64,000 nt of DNA, taken from NCBI RefSeq assembly GCF_021228795.1, contig NZ_CP089309.1, forward strand, positions 4,833,501 to 4,897,500, read 5' to 3'. The translations under genes and the position numbers were made by a program. Source of the DNA: Thiocapsa bogorovii. Its GTDB lineage: Bacteria; Pseudomonadota; Gammaproteobacteria; Chromatiales; Chromatiaceae. Position 1 is the first letter of the stretch. Each line of letters starts with the position of its first letter. This document shows, in pieces, positions 1-8,357 of this stretch. Under the pieces are notes generated by a model that did no database searches, was not told the DNA's origin, and saw only the letters and a list, made by a program, of their open reading frames with translations.

Positions 1-1
1 C

Positions 2-787
2 CGGATCGCGGATCGACGGATCCTTCGACTGATCCGCAACTGGCTGAAAGCAGGCGTCATCGACGAACAAGGACGGCGGGTTCCCGGCGAACGGGGTACG
101 CCGCAAGGTGCGGTGATTTCGCCGTTACTGGCGAATATCTACTTGCACTACGTTCACGACCTTTGGGCGCACCAATGGCGCCGGCGGCACGCGCGCGGCC
201 AGGTCATCCTGGTCCGCTATGCCGATGATAGCGTGTATGGATTTCAGGCTGAGGTGGAGGCGCGCGGCTTCCTTGCGGACCTGCGCGAACGCCTTCAGCG
301 CTTCGGTCTGGAACTGCATCCGGAGAAGACGCGGCTGATCGAGTTTGGCCGCTACGCTGCTTCCAACCGGAAACGCCAGGGATTGGGAAAGCCGGAGACG
401 TTTGATTTTCTCGGCTTTACGCACATCTGCGGCAAGACCCGGAAAGGCCGATTCGCGATCGTCAGACGCACCGTCAAAAAGCGGATGCGGGCGACGCTGG
501 CGGCGATCCGGGGGCGACTGAGGGAGCAGCGCCACGCGCCAATTCCGGAGCAAGGAAAATGGCTGGGCCGCGTCCTGCGGGGCTACTTCAACTACCACGC
601 GGTGCCGGGCAATCTCAAACGCCTGGACGGCTTCCGAGCGGAAGTCACCCGCGCCTGGCGTCAGTCTCTCATGCGGCGTAGTCACAAGCACCGGATGCCC
701 TGGTCGAGGTGTAACAGGCTGGCTCGAAAATATCTACCGTCGGTGAAACTGGCTCACCCCTACCCGACGGTTCGCTTCGCGTCATGA
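2..787 (+). CDS. ltrA: Group II intron reverse transcriptase/maturase, 5'-truncated by the window edge
   Basis: This is the C-terminal part of an intron-encoded protein that splices and mobilises its own group II intron. The frame is open from base 2, so the start lies outside the window. Visible are the RT block GTPQGAVISPLLANIYL, the catalytic YADD motif in the palm, the block FDFLGF, and a maturase (GIIM) region with RGYFNYHAVPGN. An HNH endonuclease domain is absent, as in many bacterial lineages. It is followed directly by intron RNA domains V and VI, so the intron 3' half appears intact. Family assignment is firm; activity cannot be judged without the N-terminus. Confidence 0.93.
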   Translation, partial: RIADRRILRLIRNWLKAGVIDEQGRRVPGERGTPQGAVISPLLANIYLHYVHDLWAHQWRRRHARGQVILVRYADDSVYGFQAEVEARGFLADLRERLQRFGLELHPEKTRLIEFGRYAASNRKRQGLGKPETFDFLGFTHICGKTRKGRFAIVRRTVKKRMRATLAAIRGRLREQRHAPIPEQGKWLGRVLRGYFNYHAVPGNLKRLDGFRAEVTRAWRQSLMRRSHKHRMPWSRCNRLARKYLPSVKLAHPYPTVRFAS

Positions 788-797
788 CCCGAGGCAG

Positions 798-870
798 GAG
801 CCGTATGCGGTAATTCCGCACGTACGGATCTGTGCGGGGGGCGGGGGGTAACCTCCGTCCCTACCGCGAC
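798..870 (+). ncRNA. Group II intron domains V-VI and 3' splice boundary
   Basis: Domain V is the 33-nt hairpin at 798-830. It starts GAGCCGTATGCGG and returns as CCGCACGTACGG, the usual catalytic hairpin of bacterial group II introns. Domain VI follows as a G-rich/C-rich hairpin at about 835-863. The intron most likely ends at 870, where CTACCGCGAC gives the customary AY terminus. The boundary is placed by eye. Confidence 0.75.
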
Positions 871-953
871 CCCTGGTTTCCGCATGCGGCCCGGAGCTGC
901 AGTGCGCAGCTGATCGGTCAGAGACCGGAAGCCACCCGATACCGGGCTCCACT

Positions 954-970
954 TGATTGCAGTGCAATCA
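954..970. promoter_or_regulatory. Palindromic operator upstream of the fitAB-like pair
   Basis: A perfect inverted repeat TGATTGCA-g-TGCAATCA lies 36 bp upstream of the antitoxin start. FitA/VapB-type antitoxins repress their own operons by binding such palindromes, so autoregulation is inferred. Confidence 0.55.
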
Positions 971-1005
971 TTGCCTAATCTCGCCGGGAGCCGATGGAGG
1001 GCACA

Positions 1006-1248
1006 ATGGCCAGCATCACGATCCGCAATCTCGACGACATCTTGAAGCGCCGTCTGCGCATACGCGCGGCCGAGCACGGACGCTCGATGGAAGAGGAAGC
1101 ACGGGAAATCCTGCGCCGTGTCGTAGGCGAGCCTGAGCCGCCCGTCAACCTCGTGGCGGCAATCCGCGCCCGCGTCTCCGCCTTCGGGGGGGCGGACCTC
1201 GACCTTCCGCCCCGCGAGCCGATGCGCGAACCGCCGGTTATGGATTGA
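1006..1248 (+). CDS. FitA-like ribbon-helix-helix antitoxin
   Basis: An 80-residue antitoxin predicted to bind DNA through an N-terminal ribbon-helix-helix and to neutralise the PIN toxin encoded next. The start MASITIRNLDD is preferred over an ATG 12 bp upstream because GGAGGG lies about 5 bp before it. The first 45 residues match the Arc/FitA fold (basic strand, then helices with RRLRIRAAEHGRSMEEEAR). The C-terminal part, with LPPREPMREPP, would wrap the toxin. The gap to the toxin gene is 7 bp, so the two are surely cotranscribed. A palindromic operator lies just upstream. Confidence 0.85.
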   Translation: MASITIRNLDDILKRRLRIRAAEHGRSMEEEAREILRRVVGEPEPPVNLVAAIRARVSAFGGADLDLPPREPMREPPVMD

Positions 1249-1255
1249 TGCCGCG

Positions 1256-1687
1256 ATGATCATCCTTGACACCAAGGTCTTCTCCGAAATCCTGCGCGCT
1301 AAACCGGCACCAACGGTCGAGGCCTGGCTCGCCGGCCAGGACGGTGCGGACATGTTTCTTACCGCGATCAGCGAGGCGGAGCTGCGTGACGGCGTGGCCG
1401 TCCTGACGAAGGACAAACGGCGCGAGGCGCTGGCCGAGGCTGTGAACGGAATGCTGCGGGAGGACTTCCGCGGCCGCGTCCTGCCCTTCGACAGCGCTGC
1501 TGCCCTCGAATACGCCAGCATCGGGACAGAACGGCGTGCCGCAGGACGACCCATCAGCGAGTTCGATTGCCAGATTGCCGCCATCGCCCGTGCGCACGGC
1601 GTTGTCGTGGCCACCCGCAACGTCAGCGACTTCGAGGAATGCGGCGTCGCAGTCATCGACTCGTGGCAACATGCCGGGGGCGACTGA
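1256..1687 (+). CDS. FitB/VapC-like PIN-domain ribonuclease toxin
   Basis: A 143-residue PIN-domain toxin, a Mg-dependent endoribonuclease in this family. Acidic ligands can be seen: Asp5 in ILDTKV, an acidic pair in SEAEL (about residue 40), Asp in SEFDCQIA and the final Asp in RNVSDF. One oddity is the N-terminal signature, normally DTN or DTS, which reads DTK here and may weaken the active site. The gene sits 7 bp after the antitoxin and directly downstream of the intron end, a typical accessory-gene context. Confidence 0.87.
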   Translation: MIILDTKVFSEILRAKPAPTVEAWLAGQDGADMFLTAISEAELRDGVAVLTKDKRREALAEAVNGMLREDFRGRVLPFDSAAALEYASIGTERRAAGRPISEFDCQIAAIARAHGVVVATRNVSDFEECGVAVIDSWQHAGGD

Positions 1688-2034
1688 CCGGTATGGATTC
1701 CGCGGCCCACGCCTTGGGTGATTTGGTGTGCGGCGGTGATCTGACCCTATGGCCAGGTCCTATGGCTTTTGCGGGTTCGGTGCGTACGGTGGGTTCGGTG
1801 GGTTCGGTGCGGTTCGCTATCGCTCACCACATCCTACGGCGCTAATCACGAGCTGCGCGAGGCCCAATGTGCCGCCGGCGGCTTTGTGGTCCTGATCGAT
1901 CCCAAGATCAACGTATTGGGCGATTTGGTGCGCGAAGGGAGATCCCTGTGGGCTCTTGACCCTACGCCTTCTCGCGAGAACAGACGGCACGAGGATTGTA
2001 TGAAACCGCGGTCCGTACCCGGTTTTACGCTCCC
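1688..2034. other. Intergenic stretch between toxin and pilX, with repeat debris
   Basis: No convincing gene. It holds short GGTTCGGTG-like repeats at about 1777-1810 and one diverged arm of the 81-bp palindromic family at 1806-1837. Two short frames are open, but I recognise no domain and codon use is unremarkable. Confidence 0.5.
1806..1837. repeat. Single diverged arm of the 81-bp palindromic repeat family
   Basis: Reads GGTGCGGTTCG, a short divergent middle, then CTCACCACATCCTAC. It matches one arm of the elements at 7244-7324, 8492-8572 and 8711-8791, with 3 extra bases. The partner arm is missing, so it is probably a decayed copy. Confidence 0.6.
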
Positions 2035-3762
2035 TTATTCGGATACGGGCAAGACCACGTTCCAGCTCGTCACCCGGACCGCCGTCGCATCGTCATTTCC
2101 GCCGGTACTTTCGCTCGTTGGAACAGAGAAGGTGCCGAGCCGGACGTCGTAATGGATTCCGCCCGCCCCTGTTGCCTCGACGCTTTTTCCGCGGACTTGG
2201 CCGAAAAGAGCGCCGCTTCCGGTGGCTGAAACATGCGATTTCGGTGCGTAGACGACGGCGGTCAGGTCGGTGTTTCCACGCATCTGCACACCGTCGTTGT
2301 TTCCTTTTTTCGATGCCTGCTCGTACGTCGAGTACAACGAAAACGGTATTTTACCGGATGCGTCGATCGGATTTTTGTCGTTGACGGTTACACTTCCCTG
2401 AAGATCGAACTTGCCGGTCAGGAGTACGGTCAGGCTGCTGCCCGGCGCAATCGTAATCGCGGTGTTGCCGCCGATCGACATGTCGCCGTCGACCATGAGA
2501 ACAACGTCACCGCCCGTCACTTCAAGACTCCCGTTCTGACCCAACGAGAAATCCGAGACCTTGAGGAATCGGGTTTCATTTCCGAACAAATCGACATCCT
2601 GCATCGTGCGCGTATTGTCTGTCTTCCAGCTCTTTACGTTCCAGGTCGGATCGTAATAGTCAACGCCGTCTGGCGAAAGCTTAAGATCGCGGTAAGTCCA
2701 GGGTCCGATGTTCATCCCACCCGTTGAGAATTGGCCGTCGAATTCCGAAACAATTTCGTCGATATCGAGCGGATCGCAAGGGGTTTCCGGCACACCCGTG
2801 TTTCCGGGATTCGACCCGGCTTGAACGGATCCGCCGACATGATCCTCGGGAGGCTTATTCTTGTTCTTGCTTGTAATCGTGCCGCCGGCGTTTGCATCGC
2901 CGGTAACACGGGCGCCCCAATTTTCGAAAGCAATATCACCATTCGCAGAGACATTGCCATGAACCTCGGCGCTACTCTCGAAAACTACGTCTCCTGCAGT
3001 ATTCACGTTGCCGTAGACCTTGACTCCGCCACCTTTCAGCGAGACCTCGCCGGTGGCGTTGATGTCACCGTAAACCGGCGATGAGCCTGTTGCGGATACG
3101 CCGCCCGTCGAGTTCACGCTGCCGTAAATCGGGGCATTGCCGGTAAGCTCTATCATCGCCGACGGGGATGTCGTTAGCACATGTGCCTCTCGCCCCGGGT
3201 TGGCGGCATTGTAGGGTCCCACGCTCGAATCATAGCTGTCGATCTGGCCGCTCCCGCGCGTTGCGACGCCTTCGCAGCCAACGACGCCGGCATCGGCGAA
3301 TGGCTGAAACATCGGAGTGGATACGCCTGCTTCGATGGAAACGCTGAAGCGAAGCTGGGTCTCCGCCAAGACCTCGTTATTCAGCGTTGATTCTCCGATG
3401 ACAGTTACATCGAACGGATTATCCGCCCAAGTAGGCTCTTCGCCGATCCAGAAGTATCCGAATGGCGGGAAGTCCGCGGTTGCGTTTCGGGTGTCGGGGA
3501 GCCACGTCGCATCCCTTTCTTCCCAGTCGGTTCCGAGATTGTTTGTTCGCTCCTGATCTGTTATCCAATCAAGGAAACGACCTGCTCCAGCTTCTGCCGC
3601 CATCTCGGAGACGGACTTGTTGTGCTGGTTGGACGCCATGCGGTCTTGGAGAAGGCTGCTTCGAATTGCGACAACGGCTCCAAGGCTCGCAACGGCAACC
3701 AATATGAGCCCCACGACCAAAGCGACACCCTTTTGGTGAGATTTTTTGCGAGAGTTCGTCAT
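2035..3762 (-). CDS. pilX: PilX-like minor pilin with a large beta-helical C-terminal domain
   Basis: A type IV pilus assembly protein of 575 residues, far longer than ordinary PilX (about 200). The start MTNSRKK is chosen because AAGGAGG lies 8 bp upstream; an earlier ATG at 3786 lacks such a site. Residues about 12-35 form the pilin-type hydrophobic helix (GVALVVGLILVAVASLGAV) typical of PilX N-termini. Residues about 170-290 carry repeated short motifs such as YGSVNS, YGDINA, YGNVNT and HGNVSA, spaced roughly 18-20 residues apart, as in bactofilin-like beta-helices. The C-terminal part resembles DUF7305-type regions. It is last in the operon, where pilX and pilY1 normally lie. Confidence 0.8.
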   Translation of the reverse strand: MTNSRKKSHQKGVALVVGLILVAVASLGAVVAIRSSLLQDRMASNQHNKSVSEMAAEAGAGRFLDWITDQERTNNLGTDWEERDATWLPDTRNATADFPPFGYFWIGEEPTWADNPFDVTVIGESTLNNEVLAETQLRFSVSIEAGVSTPMFQPFADAGVVGCEGVATRGSGQIDSYDSSVGPYNAANPGREAHVLTTSPSAMIELTGNAPIYGSVNSTGGVSATGSSPVYGDINATGEVSLKGGGVKVYGNVNTAGDVVFESSAEVHGNVSANGDIAFENWGARVTGDANAGGTITSKNKNKPPEDHVGGSVQAGSNPGNTGVPETPCDPLDIDEIVSEFDGQFSTGGMNIGPWTYRDLKLSPDGVDYYDPTWNVKSWKTDNTRTMQDVDLFGNETRFLKVSDFSLGQNGSLEVTGGDVVLMVDGDMSIGGNTAITIAPGSSLTVLLTGKFDLQGSVTVNDKNPIDASGKIPFSLYSTYEQASKKGNNDGVQMRGNTDLTAVVYAPKSHVSATGSGALFGQVRGKSVEATGAGGIHYDVRLGTFSVPTSESTGGNDDATAVRVTSWNVVLPVSE

Positions 3763-3794
3763 CGCCTCAGCCTCCTTCTTAAACATCGCCGTAA

Positions 3795-4460
3795 TTATCC
3801 TCCCTCGTTACAACCAAGTACTACACATCTCATGGTCACAATAAAAGCCTTATCGTCAATCTCGGGGGTTCCATCTGGGCTAGGTACTCTGATGACAATC
3901 TGCACCGAGGTTGCGTTGTTGACGTTCGCGGGTTGCAATTCACCTAAACACTCCTCATTCTCCGGACAGTCATCGATCAGACTTGGACGAAGTAACTGCA
4001 CTTCCATATTCGGTTTTTTATCCGAAGAAGGGGCCAGCCCATCGATCAAGGCTTGAGGTTTCTCAGAGTCTCGTTGGCAGAGAAGCTCGTACTTCCCAGT
4101 ATCCTTGTTTAATGCTGTTGTAAAGCTATTCGACACACCGGCAGCAGTCTTCCCGAGGCAGTCCAGGACATCATCGGGAAGATCATCCGGAAATTTGACA
4201 ACGAGCTTGCTCTCGTTTGTACCGGAAAAGCTCTCGCCGGCACGGACAACCCGTGAAATCGTCTGGGCAACGTAGCGACGAGCTTCTTGATTGGTTTGCA
4301 CGCGCTCCCCGATACGGGCGGTCTCCCGACTCGCGGTGAAGACGCTTGCCGCTCCTGCGATGATAAACAATCCGAGAACCGATGCGACAAGAAGCTCTAC
4401 TAACGTGAATCCGATCTGGCGTCGCCATCCCAGGTGGGTCGCTATCGTTCGGGATCTCAT
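3795..4460 (-). CDS. pilW: PilW-like minor pilin
   Basis: A 221-residue prepilin of the PilW family, part of the minor-pilin complex that primes type IV pilus assembly. The leader ends at IGFTLVE, the prepilin peptidase site, with Glu at +5, followed by a hydrophobic helix (LLVASVLGLFIIAGAASVF). The globular part contains several Cys (DCLG, LCQR, DDCPENEECLG, MRCVVLGC), likely disulphides in the periplasm. It overlaps the pilV stop by 4 bp and ends 32 bp before pilX, so it is in one operon with both. Confidence 0.88.
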   Translation of the reverse strand: MRSRTIATHLGWRRQIGFTLVELLVASVLGLFIIAGAASVFTASRETARIGERVQTNQEARRYVAQTISRVVRAGESFSGTNESKLVVKFPDDLPDDVLDCLGKTAAGVSNSFTTALNKDTGKYELLCQRDSEKPQALIDGLAPSSDKKPNMEVQLLRPSLIDDCPENEECLGELQPANVNNATSVQIVIRVPSPDGTPEIDDKAFIVTMRCVVLGCNEGG

Positions 4461-4996
4461 TGGGAGGACTCCGAGATCAACGCTGTGGTTGGAAGAACGA
4501 CCGAAAAGATGTTGCTAGAATCGATCTGAAAAATGTACGACGGGTGCTGCGCACCGGGTTGAACGTATTTCCGCTCGCCCAATGCAAAACTGTCTTCGTC
4601 AATAAAGCAGATTGGATCGGGACAGCACTCGGGTAGAGTGCAGTCTTCTTGATCGTCAACAGCGACCTTGCGATCATGGTCACGGATCCATTGATTCCGG
4701 GTACGTGTCACGATTTCGATACGATCGCTTTCGTCGGCGTCTGCGAGTACGCGGGCGACTGCCCAAAGGCGTTCGCCGAAATCGTTTGCCAAGATTGTCT
4801 CATTGGAAATTCCGGCGCTCTCATTAGCGGATTGAAGAGCCCGCATTTGAAGCCCTGCCACGCCAAGTAGGCCGACGCTGACGACGATCATTGCGATTAA
4901 AGCCTCAAGCAGTGAGGCGCCCGATTGAGATTGGTGGTTTACAATGCCGAGCGTTATTCGGCTTGGCATGGATTCCATTACTCGGTTTTTGGGCAT
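4457..4996 (-). CDS. pilV: PilV-like minor pilin
   Basis: A 179-residue minor pilin. The leader runs to QSQSGASLLE with the hydrophobic helix ALIAMIVVSVGLLGVAGLQ; the SGASLLEALIA form is characteristic of PilV. The chosen start has GGAGAAG about 6 bp upstream, although it overlaps the end of fimT by 19 bp. A Cys-rich stretch (DCTLPECCPDPIC) lies mid-protein. The stop overlaps the pilW start, indicating translational coupling. Confidence 0.87.
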   Translation of the reverse strand: MPKNRVMESMPSRITLGIVNHQSQSGASLLEALIAMIVVSVGLLGVAGLQMRALQSANESAGISNETILANDFGERLWAVARVLADADESDRIEIVTRTRNQWIRDHDRKVAVDDQEDCTLPECCPDPICFIDEDSFALGERKYVQPGAQHPSYIFQIDSSNIFSVVLPTTALISESSQ

Positions 4997-5487
4997 GCCA
5001 TCTTCTCCGATGAGATGAATCCACTCGGAAGCACTCGGATACAGCGCGGTTCCCCGGCGTCAGAGTCGATCTCGAATTGTCCGAAATCCGTTGCTTGGCC
5101 GGCCGCGTCAAAAACGATGCGCAATGCATTCGTGGAGATCCTGACACCGTCGAGAGGTGCTGTTCCGATCCGGATTGGCGTGGCCGGGGTGCTTCGATAT
5201 AGAATCCATCCGTTTGACCACAGAGTAGATTCGTTGACGCACTCTGTTTGATCTTTGTTTGCCTCGCAGATAGTGGCCTTGGTGCGGTGCCGAATCGCTT
5301 CGCTCCGCCCGAGTTGAAAAGCTGTGATCAAATCATTCGTCGTGTCCGTAATACGATCCTTGTCTGAGAAGCTCTTGAAGCTGGGAATGCCGATTGCAAG
5401 TAGAATGCTCAGCACGACTAAGCTCGTCATCAGCTCGATGAGCGTGAATCCATTGCTCACGTTGATGTACGATGTTCGAGTTCTCAT
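4978..5487 (-). CDS. fimT: FimT/GspH-family pseudopilin
   Basis: A pseudopilin of about 169 residues with the prepilin site NGFTLIE and the helix LMTSLVVLSILLAIGIPSF. The mid-region SEAIRHRTKATIC and the WSNGWILYR segment are the GspH/FimT signature; FimT relatives bind DNA and help natural competence in some gammaproteobacteria, so a role in uptake is possible. The start MRTRTS gives an ATGA overlap with the pilE stop; an alternative ATG 9 bp upstream (5496) cannot be excluded. Confidence 0.85.
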   Translation of the reverse strand: MRTRTSYINVSNGFTLIELMTSLVVLSILLAIGIPSFKSFSDKDRITDTTNDLITAFQLGRSEAIRHRTKATICEANKDQTECVNESTLWSNGWILYRSTPATPIRIGTAPLDGVRISTNALRIVFDAAGQATDFGQFEIDSDAGEPRCIRVLPSGFISSEKMACPKTE

Positions 5488-5885
5488 CTCCAACATTCCG
5501 GGGGGGTTCGTCTGCCGTGATGATCTATCGTAAGAGATTTACAGTCTTTCCACTGTTGTCCGCTTTGCGGAGTGGCTGTCAGCTCGTATTCAGAGCTGTT
5601 GCCAGAGGTTTTCGAGATTCTGTAATACGCTTCAGAATCGCTTGTTGCTTCTTTTGGAGTACGTGTGATGCCGGAGTTGTTCGGGTATTCGTTGTTTAGC
5701 GTATATTGGCGCTCCATCCACTGTGCCGCTTCCATCAACCCCATCTGCGCATCCGTCATCCGAGCGCGCCTGACGTGATCGACATAGGACGGATAAGCGA
5801 TCCCCGCAAGGATCGCGACGATCGCCACAACGACCATTAGCTCGATGAGGGTAAATCCTCGGCGGCGGTTCGAGAGGTGGGTCAC
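5484..5885 (-). CDS. pilE: PilE-like type IV pilin
   Basis: A 133-residue type IV pilin-like protein, first gene of the operon. It starts with GTG, has a short basic leader, the prepilin site RRGFTLIE, the helix LMVVVAIVAILAGIAYPSY, and a PilE-type C-terminal part with DCKSLTIDHHGRRTPPECW holding the D-region Cys pair. In PilE-containing minor-pilin operons this protein links the minor pilins to the shaft. The other four genes follow with overlaps or small gaps. A sigma-54-like promoter lies about 46 bp upstream. Confidence 0.87.
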   Translation of the reverse strand: MTHLSNRRRGFTLIELMVVVAIVAILAGIAYPSYVDHVRRARMTDAQMGLMEAAQWMERQYTLNNEYPNNSGITRTPKEATSDSEAYYRISKTSGNSSEYELTATPQSGQQWKDCKSLTIDHHGRRTPPECWR

Positions 5886-5930
5886 GTTTTCTGTTCCCTG
5901 GTCGATAACAACGTGCGCTGTTTCAAACCC

Positions 5931-5946
5931 CGCAAGATGGGCGCCA
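5931..5946 (-). promoter_or_regulatory. Possible sigma-54 promoter of the pilE operon
   Basis: On the minus strand the sequence TGGCGCCCATCTTGCG contains GG, 10 bases, then GC, as in -24/-12 promoters (TGGCAC-N5-TTGC). It would start transcription about 35 nt before the GTG of pilE. Pilin genes in gammaproteobacteria are often controlled by sigma-54 and PilR, so this fits, but the middle of the -24 box is imperfect. Confidence 0.4.
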
Positions 5947-6550
5947 TGTTAAGGGGTTGTATTTTTGGAAAGTCCAAAGCAGTGCTCGCGCCTTCATGTG
6001 TCCGCCTCATGGCTCGCAATCCCGGGGTCGCCGCGTGGCGCTCGGGCTCGCGTTCGATGGAAACGATGACAAACTTGTCACAAATGGACGCAATCGACGT
6101 CGCAGAGGGTCGTCCTAGCGCGGAGTGGGTCGAGCGCCTCGGTTGGTCGCGGAAGTCGATCTTGTCCGTGGTGGCGCCATGAGCCGCCGGTGTTGGAGCC
6201 GAGGTTTCAGAGCAGGGTGCCGCTCGCCACGGGCATACGGTGACGGCCGAGGCCGAGGCCGCGGGGACATGGGCGCTCGCCTTTCCCATGAGCGGCCTGT
6301 CTGGGCGGAGATCCAACGGTGGTCGACGGGTATCCGAGTCCATTCCCGAATCCTTCGTGTTCGAGCATAGCTCCGCGGGATTGCGGAGAGGGTTCGTTCC
6401 GAACCTTCGCAATTCGATACGTTTTTAGGTCACGCTAAGTATCGATGAGCCTCGTCGGCTTTGCCAGTGCGGGCGGATCATTCGGATAGGTGATTTGCGG
6501 GGGCCCCGACACCACGTTTTTACACATCAACGGCTTTCCCGGATATCGAT
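5947..6550. other. Intergenic region between pilE and the lipoprotein gene
   Basis: About 600 bp without a gene I can support. Short open frames exist on both strands but show no recognisable domain and no good ribosome binding site. Promoters for the divergent pilE operon and the 6551 lipoprotein gene must lie here. Confidence 0.5.
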
Positions 6551-7132
6551 ATGACCCTGCGAACCCTCGTTAGATCAACTGCCTTCGGGCTTTTGGCCCT
6601 GTTGCTCGGTGGCTGCCAGACCCTTGTTCGCCAGTCCGCGGACAGCGGTTGGGTGGAGATCCCGGCGGGGAGTACGCTCACGCTGCACCGGCCGGTGCAG
6701 ATTCAGCCCGGGCGGGCACGGGTGTTCCTGATGGATCGCGGATCGGCGGCATCGCGTGAGAGCGGGACGAGTTGTGTGCTTGAGGTGCGGCGGATCGATG
6801 GAGATGGGATCCAAACCATCCCGGCGGGGACGGTCGAGATTACGCGCGTGCAGGACTATATCGCGCTGGTGTCCAGCCGGGCGCCGACGCCGACCCTGGA
6901 TCGGGGCGTGCGCTTTCAGCTCGCCGGCCATGGCGATAGCGGCGGGTCGCAGATGATCCGCCCGGGCTATCACTTCTGGCTCGACGACAGTCAGGACCCG
7001 AATCTGATGCGCATGACTTGTTTGGGGCGGCTTGATGACCCGGCCTATACGCGGGCTCCGACGCTTGCCGAGATCCAAGCCGTGTTGGGGGATGTCGCGA
7101 CCTTGGAGGTTGCGTTGCCCGCGGTGCCTTGA
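6551..7132 (+). CDS. Hypothetical lipoprotein
   Basis: A 193-residue protein not recognised beyond its signal. The N-terminus has a lipoprotein signal peptide ending in the lipobox LLGGC (Cys22), so it should be lipidated and held on the periplasmic side. The rest is predicted beta-rich, with two Cys outside the lipobox (GTSCVLEV and MTCLGRLDD) that could pair. It has no operon partner; the next gene on this strand is 3 kb away. Function unknown. Confidence 0.75.
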   Translation: MTLRTLVRSTAFGLLALLLGGCQTLVRQSADSGWVEIPAGSTLTLHRPVQIQPGRARVFLMDRGSAASRESGTSCVLEVRRIDGDGIQTIPAGTVEITRVQDYIALVSSRAPTPTLDRGVRFQLAGHGDSGGSQMIRPGYHFWLDDSQDPNLMRMTCLGRLDDPAYTRAPTLAEIQAVLGDVATLEVALPAVP

Positions 7133-7243
7133 GCGGGTTCGCGAAGGATGTCCGCGTTCGGCGTCCTTCGAACGCGGGGCGGGGTGATCCGATGGGCTTG
7201 CTCCCGGCCGTGCGCTACCGGGTCGCCGGGGCGGGAGATTTGC

Positions 7244-7324
7244 GTAGGGTGCGGTGAGGTACGAACCGCACCGATCTGCGGTACGGTCGAGGCGCGGTGC
7301 GGTTCGTGCCTCACCACACCCTAC
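7244..7324. repeat. 81-bp palindromic repeat, copy P1
   Basis: Two 29-bp arms (7244-7272 and 7296-7324) in inverted orientation. The left arm begins GTAGGGTGCGGTGAGG and the right arm ends CACCACACCCTAC; the loop is 23 bp. It lies downstream of the Rpn gene (which is on the minus strand). Same length and arms as 8492-8572 and 8711-8791. Confidence 0.85.
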
Positions 7325-7417
7325 ATTGCTGCTCGGACGGGTATTTCGTTTGTGCTGACGCGCAACACGCTCGCCGGGCTGTTGTGCCTCGCGCGGTTGG
7401 GCACAACGGACTTGACC

Positions 7418-8275
7418 TCAGCGCGACGCCAGCCAGGTCTCGAGGTCGTCGACAGAGCGGAAGTCCAGCAGGGCTTCGCCTAACGACCCGAGTTCACTGC
7501 CGGAGAGGGCTTGGATCCGCTTTCGGTGTTGCGGCGTCGGTGTGCCGCAGCGCCGCGTGAGTTGTCTCAAAACCAGTGCGCGTGCGGCTTCCTCGCGGCC
7601 TTCCTCGCGACCTTCCTCGCGGCCTTCGCTGAATACCTCTTGGTAAAAGCGGGTCTTCTTCAAGTCGGTTTCGGGTAGGTGCAACATGGCTCGAATCTCC
7701 TCGCGGGTTCTCTCGGGGAATTTATACACCAAAATTGTCTCGATCAGATCGAGGGTCTCCAGCGGATCGGCGGTGGTGTCGCGCTCGGCGGCCAGGGCGC
7801 GCGCCTCGGCCGGAGCTTGTTCTGGGCTCAGGATAACCAGACGCGCCAAGCGGGCGTTGAAGCCGAGGTCTTGGGCATTGATCAGATCGCAAAGGTAGAC
7901 GCGTCGAAGCATCCCGCAATGGATGAGACTTTCGTAGGGGGTGATGATTCCGGTGTCGGCGCTGCGATCCGGGAACACCACGACGGCTTGCCAGGGGCGG
8001 GAGACGCGATGGCGGTACAGATACAGGAAGATCGCCGCCAGCCATCGGGCGTAGAAGGTCGGGCGGCCTTGGAACTGGGCCTCGGTGAAGATCAGCCGAG
8101 CATTGGCGTGCTCCGGCGGCGGGATCAGGACCCCGTCGAGTCGGAAGGCGGTCTGCTTGACCTCGATCGCCCGCATGCGGTAAGCCGAGGGGTCGGGTAC
8201 CGTCAGCCCGGCGAGGTCGAAGGCCAGCGCGGGACGTTCCTGAAACAGACGGTAAAACAGGGGGTCGGTGTGCAT
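7418..8275 (-). CDS. Rpn-family PD-(D/E)XK nuclease (DUF2887/DUF4351 type)
   Basis: A 285-residue protein of the Rpn/YhgA-like family, PD-(D/E)XK nucleases that can promote recombination and are often repeat-associated. The start MHTDPLFYRLF matches the conserved N-terminus. The nuclease core has Asp in RLDGVL and the E-x-Q motif of IFTEAQF. A charged linker repeats GREE three times (about residues 215-230), and the C-terminal DUF4351 ends in VDDLETWL. The open frame runs far upstream into repeat DNA, which is not coding. Copies of its last about 40 bp plus 3' flank occur twice upstream (8358-8490 and 8577-8710). Confidence 0.85.
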   Translation of the reverse strand: MHTDPLFYRLFQERPALAFDLAGLTVPDPSAYRMRAIEVKQTAFRLDGVLIPPPEHANARLIFTEAQFQGRPTFYARWLAAIFLYLYRHRVSRPWQAVVVFPDRSADTGIITPYESLIHCGMLRRVYLCDLINAQDLGFNARLARLVILSPEQAPAEARALAAERDTTADPLETLDLIETILVYKFPERTREEIRAMLHLPETDLKKTRFYQEVFSEGREEGREEGREEAARALVLRQLTRRCGTPTPQHRKRIQALSGSELGSLGEALLDFRSVDDLETWLASR

Positions 8276-8357
8276 GCGGCGGATCGACGTCAACAATGTG
8301 GTCTGTCGCGCAGTGTATACGATCCGTGCTTTTCTCGCCCGCCCCGGCGGCTCGGCC

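Noticed and set aside
5882-6412. A 176-residue gene on the minus strand upstream of pilE
   Set aside because: No ribosome site or domain, it overlaps the sigma-54-like promoter, and composition looks like random GC-rich open frame.
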